Shown here: in pieces, positions 43,901 through 54,098 of the stretch
How the letters are laid out: each line of letters opens with the position of its first letter
How positions within the stretch are numbered: position 1 is the first letter of the stretch
Assembly (NCBI GenBank): GCA_023105745.1
Contig: JALGQZ010000009.1
Location: 17,718,564-17,782,563 of the forward strand
Direction: 5' to 3'
DNA: 64,000 nucleotides
Origin: Austropuccinia psidii
Taxonomy: Eukaryota; Basidiomycota; Pucciniomycetes; Pucciniales; Sphaerophragmiaceae
The notes under the pieces: model-generated
Databases searched by the model: none
Seen by the model: only the letters and a program-made list of their open reading frames with translations
Told to the model about the DNA's origin: nothing
Position numbers and translations under genes: made by a program

Positions 43901-45155
43901 CCCTTGCTTACCCAATGCCCCCATGACAAGATGGGTGGCTTTCATTCAACTATTTTCCTTTGATCTGATACACAAACCAGGGAAAACTTTCACTATGCCA
44001 GATGGGCTCTCCAGAAGACCAAAAAACTCAGATGAAGAAGATGAAGATGCACCAGAATTTGATGAAGAAGAAGATTGGATCAAGCCACACCCTGGATTTG
44101 GGGCCAAGAATGTAAATTTACTCAATCTTTCAGGAATACAAGTGCCAACCAAACAAGAAGGATTTTGGAAGAGAATGCAGGAATACTTAAGTACAATGAA
44201 AAAACCACAATCAAGTAAAGATGAAGAATTTAGAAGGATAAAAAGAAGGTCACCCAACTTTTTCTTGGAAGATGGCCAGCTTAAAAGAAGAAATAACCCA
44301 AACCCTCAACTGGTGATATCAAGTCAAGAAGTTCAAAGCTACATTTTAAAATCACTTCATGAAGACATGGGCCACAGAGGGGAAAATGAAACTTATAGAA
44401 GAATTAAAGCAAGATTTTGGTGGGAAGGAATGAAGAAATCAGTCAAGAAATGGGTTCAATCTTGCCTGGCCTGCCAAAAGAGAAGTCAAAGCTTACAAAG
44501 GGAACAAGGAAGGCCTACAGCAACATCAACAATCTTTGAAAGGGTAAGCATGGATGCAGTACATATTAAATCTGGAAGATGGAAATATATGGTTGTGGCC
44601 AGAGATGACTTTTCAGGATGGCCAGAAACAGTTGGACTAGTCAAATTAACAGCAAAAGCAGTTGCAGAATGGTTCACCTCAGAATGGATATGCAGGTATG
44701 GCTCACCAAAAGAAGTAACTGTTGATGGGGGGCCAGAGTTTGGAAAAGAATTGCAAGATGCAGTAAAGAAAGCAGGATCAAGAATCAGAGTCACCACATC
44801 TTATTACCCAGAGTCTCAAGGAATGGTTGAAAGGGGCCATAAGCAACTCAAAGATGCATTAGTCAAGATGTGTGGAGAAAATGGAGGAAAATGGAGAAAA
44901 TATCTACCTTTGGCTACCTTGGCTGACAGAATCTCCACTAAAAGGACAACTGGTTTCTCACCATATGAACTCCAATTTGGGCAACTACCAGTATTACCAA
45001 TTGACATTGAAACAAAAACCTTTTTAGCAGTAGAATGGCACAAGATATCCACAACTGAGGAACTATTGGAAGCCAGAGCTAAACAATTAGAAGGAAAGAA
45101 GGAAAGAGAAGGAAAGCAGCAGAAAAACTCAAAAAATCAAGGGAGGACTCAATGA
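40980..45155 (+). CDS. Element E Pol: RT, RNase H, integrase with duplicated RNase H-integrase module
   Basis: The protein has 1391 residues from ATG 40980 (context GAAGATGG). RT occupies about residues 110-400 with IPKSILPQFTELIRERI, LRIVHDLQELNKVTI, GDIMGGYDERELDV, LPQGATNSVAVYQAQM and the active site FIDD at residues 273-276 (F in place of the usual Y). Next is a first RNase H (IKLAVDSSYIAAGAVL, FTMPDGLSRRP) and integrase with an HHCC finger (LHEDMGHRGENE .. CLACQ) and core residues in SMDAV, VDGGPEFG and PESQGMVERGH. After QFGK the whole 455-residue block repeats almost exactly. Undoubled, Pol would be about 936 residues. The frame ends at TGA 45153-45155 before the GPY/F-like domain, which lies in the -1 frame. 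Confidence 0.92.
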   Translation: MDHQILAAKYKSVLKKVRPVNEPMPQDLNPPLERPPLSRDPYETPLSPNPPIFQETFKVTHERLQAVNFGPPGWLSNEEINLLKYVITLREKAIAFSEEERGLLKHSYGKPYKIPVIPHEPWQKKPIPIPKSILPQFTELIRERIRTGLYEQSTSSYTSPIFCVAKSNGKLRIVHDLQELNKVTIKDAGLPPHIEEFVDAFAGRACYGLGDIMGGYDERELDVTTRPLTTFETPLGRMQLTRLPQGATNSVAVYQAQMTWILQEEIPESVGIFIDDGGIKGPRSLYNQETLPENPSIRRFIWEYAITLERILFRIEEAGLTISGSKFACCVPALDIVGHVVSFKGRTISKQKINKIQNWPTPLNKKEIRGFLGLYAYVRMFIENFSQVASPLRRLTREDVDWDWDQKCEEAFHKLRRIVGEEITLKKLDYDKGAGKIKLAVDSSYIAAGAVLTQEDKEGKDRPVLYESITFSKLESKYSQPKLELCGVARILKKLQTILWGQHFELQVDAKALIEMINTPCLPNAPMTRWVAFIQLFSFDLIHKPGKTFTMPDGLSRRPKNSDEEDEDAPEFDEEEDWIEPHPGFGAKNVNLLNLSGIQVPTKQEGFWKRMQEYLSTMKKPQSSKDEEFRRIKRRSPNFFLEDGQLKRRNNPNPQLVISSQEVQSYILKSLHEDMGHRGENETYRRIKARFWWEGMKKSVKKWVQSCLACQKRSQSLQREQGRPTATSTIFERVSMDAVHIKSGRWKYMVVARDDFSGWPETVGLVKLTAKAVAEWFTSEWICRYGSPKEVTVDGGPEFGKELQDAVKKAGSRIRVTTSYYPESQGMVERGHKQLKDALVKMCGENGGKWRKYLPLATLADRISTKRTTGFSPYELQFGKLKLDYDKGAGKIKLAVDSSYIAAGAVLTQEDKEGKDRPVLYESITFSKLESKYSQPKLELCGVARILKKLQTILWGQHFELQVDAKALIEMINTPCLPNAPMTRWVAFIQLFSFDLIHKPGKTFTMPDGLSRRPKNSDEEDEDAPEFDEEEDWIKPHPGFGAKNVNLLNLSGIQVPTKQEGFWKRMQEYLSTMKKPQSSKDEEFRRIKRRSPNFFLEDGQLKRRNNPNPQLVISSQEVQSYILKSLHEDMGHRGENETYRRIKARFWWEGMKKSVKKWVQSCLACQKRSQSLQREQGRPTATSTIFERVSMDAVHIKSGRWKYMVVARDDFSGWPETVGLVKLTAKAVAEWFTSEWICRYGSPKEVTVDGGPEFGKELQDAVKKAGSRIRVTTSYYPESQGMVERGHKQLKDALVKMCGENGGKWRKYLPLATLADRISTKRTTGFSPYELQFGQLPVLPIDIETKTFLAVEWHKISTTEELLEARAKQLEGKKEREGKQQKNSKNQGRTQ
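42257..43621 (+). repeat. Pol tandem duplication, unit 1 (RNase H-integrase)
   Basis: 1365-bp unit, exactly 455 codons, so the frame is kept. It runs from RNase H (LDYDKGAGKIKLAVD) to the end of the integrase core (GFSPYELQFG). By eye only two bases differ from unit 2: G 42717 against A 44082 (E to K) and A 43617 against C 44982 (K to Q at the junction). Confidence 0.95.
43622..44986 (+). repeat. Pol tandem duplication, unit 2 (RNase H-integrase)
   Basis: Second copy, directly abutting unit 1 at CT|GAAATTGG. It continues into the normal downstream sequence QLPVLPIDIETKTF. Both copies keep all RNase H and integrase motifs. No extra long homology is visible at the join beyond the unit itself. 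Confidence 0.95.
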
Positions 45156-45505
45156 AATATTGGGATAGAAGAATGGCACATCAACTAAGATCACCACTCA
45201 ATCCAGGAGATTTAGTCCTGGTTTACAACAAAGCAATAGAAACTAATTGGGGGCTACTTTTCAAAAACAAATGGAATGGACCCTACAGAGTAATCAGACA
45301 AATAAACAATGGACCATATGAACTTGAGGAACTTGATGGAACAGAATTAGCAAGAAGATTTGCAGCATCTCAAGTCAAGAGGTTCTACCCAAGAGGAAAG
45401 TTGATAAACACAAAAGAAGACACAGAAGAAGAACAAAGTGAAGAAGATGAATCAATAAATGAGGAAGAGGTATTGGAGGAAACCACAGAATCAGATGAAG
45501 AATAG
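45152..45505 (+). CDS. Element E integrase C-terminal (GPY/F-type) domain in a separate overlapping ORF
   Basis: 117 residues; its ATG overlaps the Pol stop as ATGA. It contains LNPGDLVLVYN, KNKWNGPYRVIRQINNGPYEL and AASQVKRFYPRG, the integrase C-terminal fold with a clear GPY motif, followed by a highly acidic tail (EEQSEEDESINEEE). Upstream the same frame reads KAAEKLKKSREDSMKYWD, which looks like the natural continuation of integrase. The domain is therefore separated from Pol by -1 frame. Options: programmed -1 shift at A AAA AAT (45131-45137, in phase), stop-restart at ATGA, or a one-base deletion. Confidence 0.75.
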   Translation: MKYWDRRMAHQLRSPLNPGDLVLVYNKAIETNWGLLFKNKWNGPYRVIRQINNGPYELEELDGTELARRFAASQVKRFYPRGKLINTKEDTEEEQSEEDESINEEEVLEETTESDEE

Positions 45506-45541
45506 AGAGCTCTCACCTGGAATGCTGGGGACAGCATTAAA

Positions 45542-45553
45542 TGGAGAGGGGGA
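45542..45553 (+). other. Polypurine tract of element E
   Basis: TGGAGAGGGGGA lies directly before the 3' LTR. The extended 16-base sequence occurs a second time at 39850-39865. Confidence 0.8.
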
Positions 45554-47537
45554 TGTGGTATTCCATACCATTTTTTTTCACCAGGCTCAAGCTCATAGTA
45601 CCCTATGACAGCAGGAAATCCAGCCTACAGGCAGACTTACACTCAAATTTTACACCAAAAGGTCAATTTTACAGCAAGAAGCTGCATTTAACTCATAAAA
45701 CCATGGCACAGGCACCAAAGGGAAGTGTATGTGTTTAAATAACTTATTCAATTTCACTATGCACATGTAAAAAATCAATTTACATATAGCAAACTAGTTA
45801 CAACAAATGAGGTACCACCCTTTAAATTACACACCCCACCCAGCTTTACACCCCCTTACAGCCACAGGACTCATGCAGCAAAAAAATGACACATGCATTA
45901 GTTATACAGCCAACTTGCATTCAAAGTCACATGATGCAAAGCTCAACTCCATGGAATTCCTGCAATTCATTTACAACACAGCCCCAGGAGTACCTTATTT
46001 TATATCCACAGTAGCCCCACTTAAAACCTTAAAACATAATTATTTACACTACTCATCACCTCATGCAAACCAAAGCTAGTTACAACAGGCTGCATGCAGT
46101 ACACAATTCCAATTAAATCTCAACCACATGACTATGCACAGCATGTGTCAAAATCAAAAATCACATCATCTCATAAAAAACAGTAAATTCACCAATGCAA
46201 GAAGTTATCACCTGACTTCATTTTAAAGTTCAAAAAGAAGAAAAACAAACATGACACCTGCATAAATTACACAGCCACTTCTACCCAACCTAAAATAGGA
46301 CATATGCAAAGGAATTACAAGGTCATCATGTTATACTGCATCCACCAACAGAATATCATGTGACAGGAAAGAGGCTGTGCACAACAAAAATCCCCAGCAA
46401 AAATTGAATCACCTCATGTATGCAAGGAAAATTCAAGAATATGTCATCATAATTAGTTCACCAAAAGACAATCATGTGATGAATGGAGGCTGTGCAGAGA
46501 GAAAAGTATCACCAAACCTTAAGTCACCTGACTCATGCAAGAAAGGTCCTCACCAAAAACAGAGTCACATGATGAAATCAAGAGGAATTAAAGTGGAAAA
46601 AGACAGCTCCCATGGAGGGCCCCCTGGGCTCCCAAAAGGTATAAATAGAGGGGCTCTCTCCCCCCAAATTTCAAATTCCCCCCCATGCACAATATATCCT
46701 CTGCACATTACAAGCACAGGAATAAGTCATCCCTCACCTGGGAGGTACTCCAGTATATTATAGTAAATTTACTTGCCCAGTAGCTAAGCTCAGTGGAAGT
46801 ATAGTGTTGAAGATTACCCAGTAGCTAAGCTCAGTGGAATCTTATTATTATTAAAATAAAAATAAAAAATTACCCAGTACCCAAGATTAAGGTTACTACT
46901 CTATTAAAATACTTTATCCAGTAAAATTAACACCATTATCAAGACTTAAAAATTCACTTACCCCTCTAAAAAAAATATTAAATATCAAATAATCTTACCT
47001 TTTAATTTAACAAATACATTTTTTATCTTATTATCAACCACTCTTAAAAAAATAACAAACCTTTCAAAAATTATTTTACTCTATTATAACTATACCTTAA
47101 CAACCTTACCTTTATCAACACCAATTCAATTTTCCAGAAAACCTTAAAAAATACATCTTACAAAGGCTTTTAATCAAGAAAGAACAACTCACCACAATTT
47201 CACTAAAAAAAAAATTAAATTAAAATTAAAACAGACAAGTATTTCATTGAAATCTCAAATTTAACTGAAATAACTGACATTATTTTTCATATTATTTATT
47301 GAATAGGTCTGATCTGAGACTGCTGAATTTTGTCTTCTGCAGTTGTAAAGCCACTTACTAATTTTATTTTGGTTTGTGAGCTCCAAGGAAGATTTTGTTC
47401 AGTATTTTAGGAGGGGCAGGCAATACACCCTTGCCACCCTTGGTTACAGGAGTTATTAGCAATTCAAAACTAGTTACCTGTGATTTCCCCCTCCAGGTAC
47501 TGCCTCATTTTAATCCCACACAAGAGGAGTTCCCACA
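45554..47537 (+). repeat. Element E 3' LTR
   Basis: The LTR is 1984 bp, almost identical to the 5' LTR. Differences seen: GCTGCATTT against GCTGGATTT, AAATACATC against AAATCCATC, CTTCTGCAG against CTTCTTCAG, and two A-run lengths. It is followed by CTAT. Confidence 0.95.
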
Positions 47538-50204
47538 CTATCATTTCCTTCCTTTCATATTTCTTCTTTCTCTGAAATTTAATTTGTCAGACCCCAAGAC
47601 TTCCAAATTTGAAAATATTTACATCAAAATGAATTGCTTCAAAATATCATCTATCATAACTTTCTCTGACTCACTCAAATAAAAATAGTGTTCATTGTTA
47701 TGTTCTCCAAAAAGCTGAATTAATCTTTATTTCTTGAAATACAACTGAAATTAAGATATATCATGTCCTTCTTTAGGTACTAAGAGTTATTTCTTCTAAG
47801 TTTCTTTTAAATATTATATTCAAAAGAAATATATCCCAAAAAAATTGATCAAGTATGTTTTTTTCTCTTATCCTTCAAATCCCATATCTTTTTTCAAACT
47901 TGAGACCAAATATCATTCTCATTTTCCCAAAATTCAAGATTCAATCACTGTCACACCTTTTTCCCATTGCGAAAATAACTGTAGACCTCTTATAACCCAG
48001 ACCATCTGAAATAACATTCAATATATTCACAGTTTTCAAAATAAGCTAATTAATGGGAATATATCATGAAATGTTATATAATTAATACAAGTGCTATTAA
48101 TAGAAGAAAAATCATCATATTCTACTGTAGTGGGGGAATAAAATTTAATTTGAGCCCTTCATATTTCCTTCTATAGAGAACAATTATCAGTTCTATAATG
48201 ATTTTTCAAATCAGAAACATGTTAAGTAATTAATAACCATTCATCAAAATACCAGTTTAAGAAAGTATTCTTTGGATTGAATATTTCTATCCTTCATATG
48301 AAAGAAAAATGAATTGGCTTTAAGATATGTACTAACCTTCCAGAGTTTAGAAATAAGGAATCAATTATCAAGATTTTTTTCAGCCTGAAATCTCAAAGAG
48401 GGAAGTCATTCTTTCAAAAGAATTACAACTCATCAAATAAGTATTAAAATTTCTCATACTTATTTTTTCCAAAAACATTATTTGTTTCAAAATAACCCTT
48501 GATATTGAGCTTGAAATCTATTTCATATTGACATATTTTTACTAGTAAGAAACCTATTACCATGGTGATATTTCATGATTCACAATTATACTCTTCTATA
48601 TTTGAAGAACACTTATCAAGGTGAAAAGCTTCTTGCAAAAATTTATGCACTTTCATATCAATATTCCAATCTAGTTGGAAACAAAAAACATTAGTTCTTC
48701 TGTCAAAATGAATTTCTACTATGAAAAAGGAATACCTTCATAGATTTTTAGTACTTAATTGAGAGCTTCATAATGATAATCAAATATAAAAATCTCATAT
48801 ATTGGTCAGAATAATATACTTAGTTTCAAATCTCCCCCCTCCCAATTTGTAGGCTTTTATATAATATTAATCATGAAAATAATTTTTGAAAACCTCCAGT
48901 GACCATATTTAAATCAATATGATTATCTCAGATTGGTAGTAAAAATGATATTTTAAATAAGAGAATCTTATTACTGAATTTAAAATAGTTTCCACATTGT
49001 ATTTATTTCTTCAACCTGAAAGGTTTAACATATGATTTTTCCGAGAAAACACTTCCCAGGTATTTTTAAGTATTGGAAACCTTTGAGTTTAGCTTATAAG
49101 CAGACAGCTTTAGATAATTTTTTTTCTTCTTCCTTCTAAAATTAAAGAACATATTCAAGTTTATCAATTTAAATATTCATATACCTTTATAGATTTAGTG
49201 AGCTCTAAAAAAGGTAATACTCAAAATATCAATCCCTGAAAAAGGGAACAGGAATTGAGTTTTCTAATCAAATATTTATGTTGTAATCATGAAATGACTC
49301 CTTTAAGCTGAAAACTGCATTCATAATTTTCAAAACTCACATGAATATAGATTTATTTATATTTCATAATTATGAGCTGGTACTAGCTTTTTATTTGACA
49401 TTTTTTTTATCCACTATTAAGTCAGCCCATTTATATGCAAAACTCAAATGTGTAAAAAAATCATTTTCTTTCTTTCTTCCAAAATCATTTCCATCAATTT
49501 TCTCAAAAATAGGATGATTTAAACTGGAAAGTTGGATTGTCAACATAAATGATTTTTTCAAACAAAGTTATGTTCACATACAGGGGAAATTGTAACTTTC
49601 CCATCAAAGAAATTTTGCTTCTTTTGACATTTTGCTACCAAAGTGGAAAAATTCAAAAGAATTTCACAGTAATAGTCTATGGCCTTTATTGTTTTTCTTT
49701 ATCAAGGCAAAAATTTCCCAAGAAATTCAAGTCAATCTTAAAAACCATTTTTTGGTTTTTAATCCCAGTAGAAATAATCATCAAATCATAATTACTTTAC
49801 CATACAGATTTAGAGATTAAAATAACATGACTTTACAGGAGGCATCTTTAAAGTGGAAAATTTTCAATTTTTGAGAATGGAATATTGTCATAAATGTCTC
49901 TATGTACATGTTTGGAATATGATAAAAATTTCTTATCTTAATCAAAACACTCAGTATGAATTCTTCAACTATCTGAGTCAAATAATATCAGGGTATCCTT
50001 TGAGATTTCCTTGGAAATTTCTAAATGAACTGGTAAAAGGTCAGATTTTCTGTTCATTTTGGAAAACAAGCATGCCTTCAGAAGTGTTAATATTAGAAAT
50101 TGGCTCCTAAAGACCTTTCTGTGGTGCCTTTTTGTTTTTTTAGAAATATGGATAGAGTAAGTTTTAACCTTCATTCAAATTTTCCTCAAACATGTGTCCA
50201 ACCC
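47538..50204 (+). other. AT-rich DNA without recognised genes
   Basis: I see no gene, repeat or RNA in this 2.7 kb. Before element E inserted it was contiguous with 26426. Short open frames (for example 49549-49791) have no motifs. Confidence 0.5.
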
Positions 50205-52035
50205 TGGAGCCTTGAAGGTATTTTCAGATACCCAAAAGACCACAAATAATAAAACAATATACAATCATAAATAAAATAAATTTATTTATATTATCAAAAA
50301 AAAGTTAAAATATAAATATGAATATAAATTTAAACACAAAAATGAAAATTGAATTATAATTTAAAAATGAAATTACATTCAAATTTAAAATTATGAAAAC
50401 ACATTCTCACTTGAAAAAATTAAGTAAAAAGGAAATTTTGACAAAAATACCAAAATTAAAATATTTTTGGAAAAAAAGTTGAATAAAAAATTATCATAAC
50501 TTTTTATCCAACAAATAAACATATAAAGATTATTTTACTATTGGACTCCTCATAAAGAATAAGGTGGGGTCCCTTCTGGGTAAAATTTCTGTAACTCAAC
50601 TCTAAAGAAGCTTAAATTAAGTTTTGAGAATTTTCTGTAAAAAAGTTTCAAATATTCAAAACCTTAATTTAATTCACATTAAATGTGGTGTTAACCATCA
50701 ATTTTTGTGTTAAAATTGATGTGTTGTCTGTAGTTTAGAAGTTATGAGGAATTGAAGTATTTTCAATTGAAATGTCAAAATGTGGGCATGTATTACATAA
50801 GTGAACTTTAATTTCCATATGAGGTGTCAATTACTATAGTTGTGTACTGTAAAAACTCAATTGAATTACATATGTAAATTATAAGTATAATACATGATGA
50901 GGAATTAAAGAAAAAATAAATTGGAAAGATTGATTCTGGGGGGGAAACAAATCTTGGCTCAAAGGGGGAGCCAGACCCCCAAATTCCTTGCTGATAGGCG
51001 TGAGATGTAAAAATTCACGCCAACGTTCACTACTTTTGGCCTGGAGCTTAGTCACAGGGTCTGTGTCTCAATTGGTGATGAGGTTTTGATACTAACCAGG
51101 GCAGTTTTGACTGTTGCCAAGAGGGTAAAACTACCCTTAAGATAAAACAAACATTGTAAAAACATTTTTAACTAGTTTTGACGTCTCTTACACACATTAT
51201 GATGGTTTTTGAAGGCTTAAAACAAGGTATTACTATAGCAATGGCTTATTTAGGGATCTAAAATCATTGAAAATAGCAAAAAATGGCTAAAACCAGCCCT
51301 TTTTGGTCTAAACCAGGGGTCAATGATTCCATAATTGGCTTTTCTGTTGTCAGAGTGTTTTCCACGACTGACAAGAGCAAATTTTGATTTTGAATTAAGA
51401 GAATTGATGGCTATAAAAGAATTTCTTCTTTGCCCCACTTTTCTCTTCATGTTAGAATCTTTTCCTTTTATCATTAGTTTAAACACTGTTAAACCAATCA
51501 ATAAAAAATTCCAACAACCCTTCTTAAATCATTTTAAACCTTTTAAACACGTGAAAAAATTATTATAATCATTTTTTGTAACTCTTATAATCATTTTTAC
51601 CCCTTGAACCACCCCATAAGTGAATTAAAGCATCTTTCATCACTGTTAGCTTTGTCACTTTGTTTCCAAATTCACTCTGGTCACTTTTGGGTGTGTTTTC
51701 TCTTTAATAATCCTTCTGAAGACTCTGTTCTTATATTAATTTCCTGCAGCTCTTTGCTCAATTAATTCCAATTGAAATTTCTCTTGAAGAAATTTCTTTT
51801 GTAGCCTTAAATATCTCTTGTAGAGTATTTTTGGATAAATTTTTATTGTTGGTAAAACAATAAATCTTTATAATATTATTTTTTTCTACCAATAAAGTTA
51901 AATACAATGAAATTGGCATTTTTTCTCTTAAAAATCCTATTTCATACTATTTTTAATCAATTTTTACCTTAAACAAATTTTGGGGACAGGAAAAGTACTT
52001 GATTTTTAATCAAAGTTTCATATCCACACCTTACA
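50205..52035 (+). mobile_element. Solo LTR of the element B/C lineage
   Basis: 1831 bp, matching the element C LTR along its whole length (start TGGAGCCTTG, same TATA box at 51412-51418, end CCACACCTTACA) with many substitutions. It is flanked by perfect 5-bp duplications AACCC at 50200-50204 and 52036-52040 and has no internal region. This is the product expected from recombination between two LTRs. Confidence 0.92.
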
Positions 52036-53327
52036 AACCCACACACACTGGCCATTTTGTGGTCCAGTTGAACATAATTTTGATAAAGGATTGATCAAAA
52101 AGTTAATCTTATTGTAAGCTCTTTAATTGAAAAAAAAACTAAGAGTCAATTTGAGTTTAATGATTCATATCACTTGCAAATAACACTTATGGAAATATTC
52201 TAAATAACAATCCTCTATCAAACTGTCAAGAATTTTGATAAAACTGATATACCTGGCTTTTGAGCTTTTTTCCATGTCTTTCAATGATTATGTGATATTA
52301 ATTTGAATTCCAAGTTCAACTTTAAACTCAATATATTTCAGTCAATATGAATTTATTACATCCAAATCCATTGTTTTTGATAAATTCAACAATTGCTTAA
52401 TAGCCATTATGCCTCATGCATCTACACTATTTCAAACAAGTTTGTAATTAATTTTATCTTAATTACACTGTTTTTATTGTTATTTTATCCATTTTTTTGC
52501 TACAATGTTTTTCATATTTAATTAATAAAACTTAAATCATTTTGATCCTTGTAATTTGGGAATGGTTGTTATCACTTTTTGCTTCATTTCTTTGAATTAT
52601 TATTCTCTTATTCTCTTATATTTTTCTGCCTTTTTGAATTTATGGCTTAGTTCAATTCTTCATTTCGTTCGATTGTCTCATAATTTCTTTCTTTATCTTT
52701 GAGTTTTCATTTTTAATCAGTTTGAGTAACTTTTTTCTATTTTTATTTCATTGTTTTTAAATTTTAAATTCTTCAAATTTTCTTTTTATGTTGTTTTTGA
52801 TTTCTTTGAATTTTGATAAATTTCTTTTCTTCGTGATTTTATCAAGTTATTTTTAATTTTGTAATTTTTTTTTATAATTTTTCATTTTTATTATATTGTG
52901 ATTTTTTATAATTTTTCTTAATTTCTTTCTTATAATATTTTGAATTTTTTTTCTTTGTATTGGTGCAGACACTCCAAATCAGTGCATTGGCACTGATTTG
53001 GAGTATCTGAACCCATAAGAAATCAACAAAAAAATAATAAAAAACAATTAAATTCAAAAAAAATTCACACTTAAATTTTTTGAAAATAAAAACTGAAAGC
53101 AAAAGAAAAAATCAAATCCAAAAATCAACCATATTCAAAAATAAATGAGAAAAGCATATAAAAAACATTCAGAAGAATTTAAAAAGGAAAAAGCAATAAA
53201 ATGAAATGAGGTGCACAAGAAATTTTTATTTATTAAAATAAAAAACAAATATGATAAAATAACCAAATACAAAAATATCAAAGGGAAAAAAATAGGACGA
53301 TTTTGAAAAAATTATAAAAATAAAAAA
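52036..53327 (+). other. AT-rich DNA, T-rich left half and A-rich right half around a hairpin
   Basis: No gene is recognised. 52440-52965 is strongly T-rich and 53010-53327 strongly A-rich, so the two sides are roughly complementary around the palindrome at 52971-53004. Whether this is a long degenerate inverted repeat needs a computed self-alignment. Confidence 0.4.
52971..53004 (+). repeat. Perfect 15-bp inverted repeat with a 4-nt loop
   Basis: ACTCCAAATCAGTGC, loop ATTG, then the exact reverse complement. With one mismatch the arms extend to CAG..CTG (about 52966-53009). It is too GC-balanced for chance in this AT-rich context. It may be the centre of a foldback element or two terminal repeats head to head. 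Confidence 0.7.
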
Positions 53328-54098
53328 GGGTGTTGGTAAAACCACGTAAGCCCTTACATGTTTTTACTAAAAATGTTAGGGCCAAAAATGACAATAAGGC
53401 TATAAATGACATTAACAATTCCATTTATGGAATTTTTAAGGCTATAAATAGCATTAATAATGCCACAAATGGCATTGCTAAGGTCATTCATTCCATTCTT
53501 AATGGCCTTAAAAATGCCATTCATGGCATTGTTAATGTCATTTATAGCCCTAAAAGCTCCATAAATGGCATTGTTAATGTCATTTGTGGCCTTAACAATT
53601 CCATAAATGGCCTCAAAAGTGGCATGAATGGCCTTTAAAATGCCATAAATGGCATTAACAATTCCATTGATGAAATTAATAATGCCATTTGTGGCATTAA
53701 AAATTCTATTTGTGGCATTAAAAATGCCATTTATGGCATTAATAATGCCATTTATTTCATTAACAGTGCCATTTATAGCATTAATGATTCCCTTTATTGA
53801 ATTTATAATGCCATTTATGGAATTAATATGTCCCTCTATTGCATTGATAATTCCATTTATGGCATTAATAATGTCATCAATAAGCTTCAAAATGCCATAA
53901 ATGGCATTAATAAGGCCCTTTATTGCATTTATAATGCCATTAATGACCTTAAAAATGCCATAAATAGCCATATTTCATTTAAAAACCACTCTTTATGTCT
54001 TTTTACCATACAATTACGTGTTTTTTACCAATTGATGGCAAAAACACGTAAGTCTTTAGTAAAAACATGTAAGGGCTTATGTGGGTTTACCAACACCC
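53328..54098 (+). mobile_element. MITE-like element with 41-bp terminal inverted repeats
   Basis: The left terminus (53328-53368, starting GGGTGTTGGTAAAACC) and right terminus (54058-54098, ending GGTTTACCAACACCC) are inverted copies with two mismatches in 41. A subterminal CACGTAAG motif recurs inside near 54045-54052. Flanks on both sides read TAAAAAA, a possible target duplication, though low complexity makes this uncertain. There is no transposase inside; the body is the 21-bp satellite. Non-autonomous DNA transposon is the best reading; superfamily unknown. Confidence 0.75.
53383..53978 (+). repeat. 21-bp palindromic minisatellite
   Basis: About 28 diverged units of consensus ATAATGCCATTTATGGCATTA. 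Each unit is itself an inverted repeat (AATGCCAT..ATGGCATT). Because the period is a multiple of three and lacks stops, both strands show long repetitive open frames (NGIINAI-type heptads). These are a by-product of the repeat, not a gene. Confidence 0.8.

Larger units (their letters stand above)
26427..47537 (+). mobile_element. Element E: giant young Ty3/Gypsy-type LTR retrotransposon with an 8.5-kb gag-pol spacer
   Basis: The element is 21.1 kb. LTRs are 26427-28412 and 45554-47537, beginning TGTGGTATTCC and ending CCCACA; three substitutions and two A-run length changes were seen by eye. The 4-bp target duplication CTAT lies at 26423-26426 and 47538-47541. Order: LTR, PBS, gag-protease ORF, spacer with small ORFs and RNA-like repeats, pol ORF with duplicated RNase H-integrase, GPY/F ORF, polypurine tract, LTR. 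RT and integrase wording is of the fungal group with FIDDGGIKGP, different from elements A-C. Size and spacer are unusual for a fungal element. Confidence 0.95.

Noticed and set aside
42581..44797. Pairs of 103-codon antisense open frames in pol
   Set aside because: They are mirror frames of conserved RNase H-integrase codons and appear twice only because of the duplication.
53354..53971. 205-codon minus-strand open frame of NGIINAI repeats
   Set aside because: It is a by-product of a 21-bp stop-free minisatellite; both strands are open and there is no start context or conserved non-repeat part.
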